64,000 bases of DNA, taken from contig NC_049982.1 of NCBI RefSeq assembly GCF_000003815.2, forward strand, positions 76,086 to 140,085, written 5' to 3'. The notes under the pieces are model-generated. The model was not told the DNA's origin, ran no database searches, and worked only from the letters and a program-made list of their open reading frames with translations. The first letter of the stretch is position 1, and the number at the start of each line of letters is the position of its first letter. Shown piece after piece: positions 57,491 to 64,000 of this stretch. Source of the DNA: Branchiostoma floridae (Eukaryota; Chordata; Leptocardii; Amphioxiformes; Branchiostomatidae). Position numbers and translations under genes: made by a program.

Positions 57491-58438
57491 TAGTACTTGG
57501 CCCACTGCCCGACTCAAACGTCGCACGTTCAGACCGATCACGTTTCGAGGAATTGAAGTTCTGATTCTTTTTCATTATTTCTGGCAAATGTTTTAATGAA
57601 TTGCGTTGTCAAAACGCCATGGTACATGTAGCAACAACATTGCATTAGCAAAATTCAACTTGACACCCGTCATGCTACTAGTATACTTAGCAGTATCAAT
57701 GTTACTTAACTTCAAACTACGTATGTCACATTTTAAGAAACTGCCAGATACAACAAAGTGTTCAAAGTCTCCAGAAAGGAAGCTGTATCAGTCCCAACGG
57801 GTCCTCTACTCAGAGAATGGTGCGACCAACTGCTGGGAGGTTTGCAGTCCGGTCAGGTCCTCCCGTGGCTTAACCAGTCAGTCTTGATAGATTTCCAAAC
57901 GTTTGTCGGGACGGAAGGGTTTGAATGTTTGATGTTGGTTAAACAAATGATCACATGGGTAGTTAAACAGGCAGTGTGGCGGAAACGGTCAGTATGTAAA
58001 AGTCCACACGAATGACAGCAGGTTGTTAGGCATGCACATTTTCATCAGAGAGGCAAATCTTCCTGATATATTTCCACGATGAAAGTGTTTTGTGCGAGCG
58101 GTCACGCACCGCGGCGTACGCCTCGAATAGCTTTGATACATGCTCAAGTCATGACTCTTTTAACACGAGGGGTACAAGATGTAATACCGGAGCAACAATG
58201 AATACTAACTATCTGCAAGCAGATATAAAACCAGCCGTTTACTTTAGGCCTGGTTTTGGGCATGGGGCATTGGTTTTCTACTAGTGGTTTTACTTTTTCT
58301 ACTAAGTGTTTTTTCTTCTTTTTTTCTACTAGTGCATAGTTTAGCTCATCGTTTTAATAAGCGCAAATCAAAACAATATGAAACTCAGCCGGATCCAACA
58401 TCTGCTTGGAGATTGATACTTTACTTGTTTGTGCATTC
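57491..58438. other. No gene recognised
   Basis: Two overlapping frames (57606-57887, 57758-58015) without recognisable domains. T-rich stretch at 58285-58340. Confidence 0.4.
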
Positions 58439-58439
58439 G

Positions 58440-58512
58440 CTATAGACCGGGATTCGAACCCGCGACCAGAAGGCGGAGTACCCAACCTTGAGCATCGTCC
58501 GGTCCTGCTCGG
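58440..58512 (-). mobile_element. tRNA-like sequence, probable SINE head
   Basis: The minus strand has A-box-like gatgctcaaggttgggtac and a strong B-box gggttcgaatcccgg. The acceptor arms do not pair well. Confidence 0.45.
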
Positions 58513-58760
58513 GATAACAGATGGAATTGATGATAATCACGGCTAATTAGGCCCGAACTGACGGGTTTTCCCCCCGCCATTGTCAGGGCCGACTTCCCGC
58601 CGTAATTACAAATCGATTTTCCCCTCGGTTGCCATGGCGACATATCAAACGATGATCATTACCCGCCGCCAGTGGGACCGGAACCGTTCCTCCAGTCAAC
58701 TTTAATTGCGGGGCTCCCGGAATTAAGATGCAAGACCCGTTCTCCTTCAACATTTCTTAA

Positions 58761-59005
58761 GGTGCACTCTCATTGCACTTGCATCAAGCTTGCGTCACCG
58801 CGGGGTTCGTTCACTGCGTCACTGTTTTGTTATTCTCCGTTTTTTTTGTTGTAATTTAGATATTGCGTAATACGTATAAGTATGGCATAGAAGACAATAA
58901 AATAAACAAAAGAGAAGAAAATTCGTTCTTTATCTCTAAAATTCGTTGAGTCTCTTTCCAACTCCGAAGTGACGCAAGCTTGACACAAGTGCAGTGAGAG
59001 TGCAC
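58761..59005. mobile_element. MITE, family H
   Basis: ggtgcactctcattgcactt, gcatcaagcttgcgtcac is mirrored at the right end with few changes. The internal sequence is shared with 48855-49090. Confidence 0.8.
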
Positions 59006-59549
59006 TTTACCGAAAAGAATAGGGGTCCTTTCCAGTGTGAGTGGATCAAACCTACTGTACGAAAGTGGTGTGATACGCCTAAAGCAGTTTGTTTTGCAGA
59101 GCAAACACATAAAATGTCATGTTTCGGCTCATCTATTTAATGCCTGTGAAAAGAGGCAGAAAATGCTGTGTAATGCGCGTTACAGTCTGTATATTAACAG
59201 AATAAAAAGACAAAGTACGATATGATGATAACGACTATATATGGGGCGTCTGTGGAGTTCAGCACCATGGACATGTTCTTAGGGCAGGTCTCCCGGAATT
59301 AAACAAAGGTTTTCTATTTACTTTTGGACAGAAGAGGACAATGTGGCAATGCACTCAGGTTGATAACTTATATTAACAGTGCCAAATACACAGTGCAGAC
59401 AGAAGGTAAAGGTGTCTTTTTTTCTTCTTTTTTTTATCGTTGAAGAGATTCATTAGTCACGTATGTTCACAGTTAATAGGATCTTTTCTAGGTTAATAGG
59501 TTCTTTTTTTTTACCTCTCAGACCGAAGTTATTTGCCCAGTGTTACACC

Positions 59550-59690
59550 TGTAGGAAGTGAAGAAGGTCGTGTAAAGTGCTTTTTTCCCAAGGGCACGGC
59601 GGGTATCGAACTCGGGACCTCGAGATGCCGAGCCGAACGCTCTACCAGTTACACCACACACGACGCCACAATTGAATTAAGATGCAAGAC
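59550..59690 (-). mobile_element. tRNA-derived SINE fragment
   Basis: On the minus strand: cgtgtgtggtgtaactggta, gagcgttcggctcggcatct, gaggtcccgagttcgatacc, cgccgtgcccttgggaa. It is the same family as 39430-39700. Confidence 0.7.
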
Positions 59691-60689
59691 CCGTTCCCTC
59701 ATCCCCATTCCTTAAGACCCGGCTGCGTGAAGCGATCACTGGAGAAACGTAACGGCACATTTGCGCTATGATAAACGTATGGCAGTATTTATTATGTCTG
59801 TAGTCGATGTTAGTAGAACATACTTCCAAACTTGATCGGTGTCGACGGTTCTCAGCTTTTGTGCTTCGTTTTCTCCAGGGATAGCTTCTAATCATATGAC
59901 GTTTCCTTGCGTTCATACATACCGTCATTGATTATAGCTATAGATTACCAAGACACACCGTCTTCTATGGCCTTTTGCTTTAAATGTCATACCTGTATAC
60001 TTTGTTTTACTTCGTTGGTGACATGGTCAAAATTTGCAGAATCCCCATAGCGCAGTAACAAAGCATGCAAATGTGGCAACATAGATATTCACTAGAGAGT
60101 GGTGTATGTGTCAAGATGGATACAATGTATAATCTTTCCCCGATTATACCGCTTGCCAGGAATGTGCTCCTTCACGATTGCAGCCTCGGCAGAAGCATAC
60201 CCTGTTGTTATTTCTCCATCCCGCCCCCAGGCTGATTGTTACGTTCCAACGACTATAGGGTCCTTTAAATGTTACCGTCATTCCGACGTTATTGATCGCG
60301 ACTTACGGCTCGGCGGCAGCACCCTTGCGTGCCGTGAATATGCCGTGAACAATGTTTATTCGCAAGTTCTTGCCCGAGGCCTAACATGTAACATGAAACA
60401 TACAGAATTGTAAACATACATAAATTTGATAAAATACAAGACTTTGGTACAGGTAACAATTGGAGCAAGTGAAAACAAGTGACTTTTCTAGCAATACTGG
60501 TAATGGCAATGGACTGCTGAGGGCTACGATCTAAGCATTTGGGGTTTGACTTCTTTTCTGGAAGCAGTGGAAGACGAAGTGTCCCACTTTTTCTATAATG
60601 AGTGGGTTATGTGACGTTAACAGGGCTATAGTTGTGTTAATGACAATCACCCTTCAAAAACGTCTTAAGCAAAGAGCGTGACTATATGA
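59691..60689. other. No gene recognised
   Basis: No domain in the frames. gttcgacttcttt-like sequence near 60545 resembles 49200-49250 (tttgacttctt.tttgga, cagggaagacga), a small shared repeat. Confidence 0.4.
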
Positions 60690-61242
60690 AAATTTACGGC
60701 ATCAATTATTTCGTACGGGGAAGGAAAGGTGAGCCGCGATGCCTTTTAAGGTGCTGAAGGATCGCGCGGGTCCGCCATGCGGCTAATAGACGGAGTTTAC
60801 GGTGCGAAAGCACATCGTTACACGCTTGGTCCTGCCCGTGTCTTTATAGCGTGAATATACCGTTAACACGCCGTGAATATGCCATGACTATACCGTTAAC
60901 ATGCCGTGAATCTGCCGTGAGTATATCTTTAATATGCCGTGAATATGCCGTGAACATACCGTTAACATGCCGTGAACATGCCGTGGATATGCCGTGAATA
61001 TGCCATAAATATGCCGTGGATATGCCGTGGATATGGTGTCAACATGCCGTGAACATGCCGTGAATATGCTGTAAATATAGAAATTTACGGCATCAATTAT
61101 TTCGTACGAGGACGGAAAGGTGAGCCGCGATGCCTTTTAAGGTGCTGAAGAATCGCCCGGGTCCGCCATGCGGCTAATAGACGGAGTTTACGGTGCGAAA
61201 GCACGTCGTTACACGCTTGGTCCTGGCCGTGTCTTTATAGCG
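60690..61242. repeat. 162-bp direct repeats enclosing a (atgccgtgaat/c)n minisatellite
   Basis: aaatttacggcatcaattat ... gtgtctttatagcg occurs at 60690-60851 and 61081-61242 with few differences. Between them 229 bp consist of about 19 variants of a 12-bp motif (atgccgtgaata, atgccgtgaaca, ataccgttaaca). Confidence 0.85.
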
Positions 61243-61301
61243 CCGCCATCATTCACGTCAGAAACCAGTGCGCGCGCGAACCGGTGGCCTCGTCTGGGCA
61301 A

Positions 61302-61462
61302 GTGAGGATCTCGATACAGTTTCAGCTCGCTGAAGAGCTAGTCTTTCACTGGTCGTGACAGAGAGGACAGATTAGGCTGGGGAAAGTGATGATCACGATC
61401 CAGTTTCAGCTCACTGAAGAGCTAAGTTAGTCTTCCACTGGTCGTGACAGAGAGGACAGTAC
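61302..61462. repeat. About 82-bp tandem duplication
   Basis: cagtttcagctcgctgaagagct and cactggtcgtgacagagagg occur twice in order. Confidence 0.75.
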
Positions 61463-61544
61463 AGTATTCACAGGTTCATTGTACCGGGGAGATTCCTCTA
61501 GATCTTTACGACAAGGACAAAGAACAGTGGATCACGGCTTAACG

Positions 61545-61690
61545 TCCCTTCCTAAGGACTGCAACCATTTCCAGTAGCGTGCATGTCGGGTGAGCGACAC
61601 AGCCGGAATCGAACTCACGGCTTTTAGTTCCAGAGGCAGGGCCGCTAGCCATTGGACTACGCAACGCTAGATACTGTACTACGCATACTG
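61545..61690 (-). mobile_element. tRNA-derived SINE
   Basis: The minus strand has gcgtagtccaatggctagcg (A-box), an anticodon-like loop near ctctgga, and gagttcgattccggc (B-box), then a non-tRNA body. Confidence 0.55.
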
Positions 61691-61699
61691 GGCACGCCG

Positions 61700-62850
61700 C
61701 CCAGAGGGGCTGAGACTGACTCACTCCTTTCGCTGGTGTATCGACAAACTGTCATCATGGCTTGACGTGTCTAATCCAGCCAAGGGGCTTACTTAAGTAA
61801 GGTGCACTTTCTTAACGATTCTTCAATGACTGCCCGGTTCGTCAAATCAAGCGACGATCGGTCCGTCGGACGGTAGAAGTCGGCAGAGCTGCTTGCTCGT
61901 ACGTACTTGCCATGGATTGCCAAGACTGGGACCCGCCTGGAAGGTAGCCATGATTGCATTCATTTCCGGTAGTGTTGATGCATGTGGATACTGTGAACGG
62001 GATACGGTATATCTTGTATTGTAAGAATGTGGGTTTAGGCGTCTAAGATCATAATTCTGTACTACGAGTCTCAAAACTGCGTTAACAATAATGTAGCAGT
62101 ACTGCATCTGTGTTTTACGTAAATGTAAGGCGGAGCGAATGTATATTCCTTTGTAGTATATCAACTCAGTAAGAGCATTTGCTCTTAAACAGATATTAAA
62201 CTATACATAAGCACACTAATTTGCTAAAGATTAGAGGTCTAAACCTTGAAAGCATCTACACAGTACGATTGATGCTTTTCTACCCTCGTCTTTCATCTTG
62301 ACACACCGTGGCGGTTACGCCGCCTTCCTGTAGCTCACTCGTAACGTTCACGCGTGAGACCGAATATCAAGACACACTAATATTGTTTCTAAGGCCTGCC
62401 TATAAAGATCGGTAATTGATTCGATGCTAAGGCCGTGAGTTACGTTCACGGCTTCGCCATCACATTTGTGTACTTATTTATTCAAAATGCGACGAGTATA
62501 TTGTACATTGCACAGACCTATAGGCAACACAGAATTACAGCGGTACAAGACAATTTTACATAAAACAGTATATACATAATGGTATTAAAGAGATGCGAAA
62601 AAAAACTACGAAAGCTTAAAAGTAAGTAACATTCTATGGAAGGTCAGAGGTCGAAATCTAAGTAATGAGAAGCAAATGTGGGCTACTGGGCTACACTAGG
62701 CTATACATGTCTTTAGAACCTACAAAAACAGCATTAATGTAGGCTACATAGGTTACAAGTACAATTTGTGTACTTTCTGCCTCACTGTAGATATGTATCA
62801 TACGCGTTAAATCTCAATGTTTTGCGTGTCCATCAACGCATCTTCAGCTA
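61700..62850. other. No gene recognised
   Basis: Unique sequence; a 105-codon minus frame at 61847-62164 shows no domain. A tail-like tattgtacattgcacagacc lies near 62500. Confidence 0.4.
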
Positions 62851-62859
62851 CGAGTATAA

Positions 62860-63025
62860 TGTTGTTTTACTTGTGTGCACATTGAGAATGTTTAGTACCA
62901 TGAGACTGTAGGAAAGTATTGAAGTGAATTCTTTAGGTATGGTGTTGTTTTACTGGTGCAAATTGAGAATGTTTAGTACCATGAGTCTGTAGGAAAGTCT
63001 TGAAGTGAGTTCTTTAGGTATGCAT
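62860..63025. repeat. About 80-bp tandem duplication
   Basis: attgagaatgtttagtacca and gtaggaaagt.ttgaagtga, attctttaggtatg occur twice. Confidence 0.75.
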
Positions 63026-63679
63026 TGCACGAAGCGCACACCTTTCTGCACTATCGTGCCGGAGCAGACAACATCGATAGATGGGTAGTATTACATCAGC
63101 CAATAACTGCCACTTCTGAGGGGTAGTTTGGACTCTATTTGTACCAGTGTAATGTCTGTAGTTTATTTCCATTGGCATTTTAGAGGTGAAGGCTCCGTAG
63201 AGTATTTGTGATGAGCTCGACTGAAATTTGTTTTTGCTCTAGTAATTAATACCTTAAAATTCAAGAAAATGCAATGTTCCATCATACGGAGCGTGTGGCG
63301 CATTTCTCTTGAAAAAGAAGCAGCATATCATGTGTATGATGTCCCTGCAATTCACTTTCGAGTGGTTTGGTAGATGACACTTAAGTGACGTGGGCCCGTG
63401 GTCTTAAGTCTCCTTGCACTATGATGCCTGTAGTCTCCTTCATTAGCTTTTGGATTGTGCAGAATCCACGTGACTTTGTGCTTAGTTGCAGCTGCAGTCT
63501 TTTTTGCAATGAAGAACCATTGTCCTGTTGGTCTTTATTTGCACCTTCTGCTCCCTGAGCTGATTACGTCAACAGATCAGTAAAACATAACCTCTTCTGT
63601 GCTACTGCTGCAGATTTGCTTCCCATTCGTGGCTTTGTGTTTTGCTATGCCACACCTGGGTGAGAAATACCCCGCCAAC

Positions 63680-64000
63680 CTATGATAGCAAACATGTTTG
63701 TGTATCGCTAAGGAAAAGGCTATCAGACATGTATATTCAACGATCTCTTCACCATTTATCTGTTAATGCTGGTAAGTTAAGATTGTATAAGAAACTTAAA
63801 TCTGAGTACAGTATGGAGAGTTACCTATACCACTCAGATTTTGAGCTAAGATCCGCTTTATGTAAAATGAGGATAAGTGCTCATTCATTAGAAATAGAGA
63901 GAGGCAGGTACAAAAAACTGTCCGTTGACGAGAGAACGTGTAATCATTGTTCAGGGAAAGCAGTGGAAGATGAACTATATTTCATTTGTCAATGTTCACA
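63680..64000 (+). mobile_element. Non-LTR retrotransposon C-terminal region, runs off the window
   Basis: An uninterrupted frame (codons in register with 63867) reads RLSDMYIQRSLHHLSV, KLRLYKKLKSEYSMESYL, LCKMRISAHSLEIERGRY, then TCNHCSGKAVEDELYFICQC. This pattern, with LRxSxHxLxIERGRY and CxxC...VEDExxFxxxC, is one I recognise from the ends of reverse transcriptase polyproteins in invertebrates. The start of the element is not in the readable frame and its end lies beyond base 64000. Confidence 0.6.

Noticed and set aside
60690-61242. Possible LTR pair
   Set aside because: The 162-bp repeats lack TG...CA ends, a primer-binding site and any coding interior; the middle is a 12-bp minisatellite.

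Overview
The window reads as animal nuclear DNA: split genes with GT-AG introns, tRNA-derived SINE fragments, non-LTR retrotransposon tails, very many short inverted-repeat (foldback/MITE) elements and long microsatellites. The mix, with an actin gene carrying classic actin intron positions and a THAP/DDE transposon with a YqaJ-type nuclease gene, fits an invertebrate deuterostome. A lancelet (Branchiostoma) is my best guess, from general recognition rather than a search.

Only three protein-coding units are well supported. (1) About 22.66-25.85 kb, plus strand: a four-exon gene for a SWIM zinc-finger plus YqaJ/lambda-exonuclease-like nuclease. Its first exon is one base short, so this copy looks broken. 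(2) 27.27-29.67 kb, minus strand: a two-exon THAP plus DDE_Tnp_4 transposase of 569 aa. Genes 1 and 2 point towards each other and share similar sequence outside their 5' ends, so I read them as one autonomous DNA transposon of the PIF/Harbinger-related ISL2EU type. Between them lies an inverted relic of the same transposase, directly abutted by a 132-bp foldback element. (3) 39.20-44.96 kb, minus strand: a seven-exon actin-family gene (359 aa predicted) that lacks the D-loop and two ATPase residues. Its introns are full of retroelement and microsatellite sequence right up to the splice sites.

Layout: 0-5.5 kb holds short tandem duplications, MITEs and LINE 3' tails; 6.66-9.49 kb a 450-bp tandem array; 9.84-11.06 kb an element with repeated arms; 11.6-15.3 kb MITEs and duplications. 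At 15.5-21.1 kb a 105-bp satellite array of about 40 units is enclosed by inverted copies of one 300-bp sequence. Then come the transposon at about 22.4-29.9 kb and a 3.3-kb inverted-repeat-bounded block rich in octamer-like repeats at 29.9-33.1 kb. From 33.1 to 38.4 kb there is little. The actin gene follows at 39.2-45.0 kb. From 45 to 64 kb there are foldback elements, SINEs, two retrotransposon reverse-transcriptase C-termini and a direct-repeat-flanked minisatellite at 60.7-61.2 kb.

Most open reading frames outside these units are chance frames in repeats. No rRNA gene, convincing functional tRNA gene or CRISPR array was seen.
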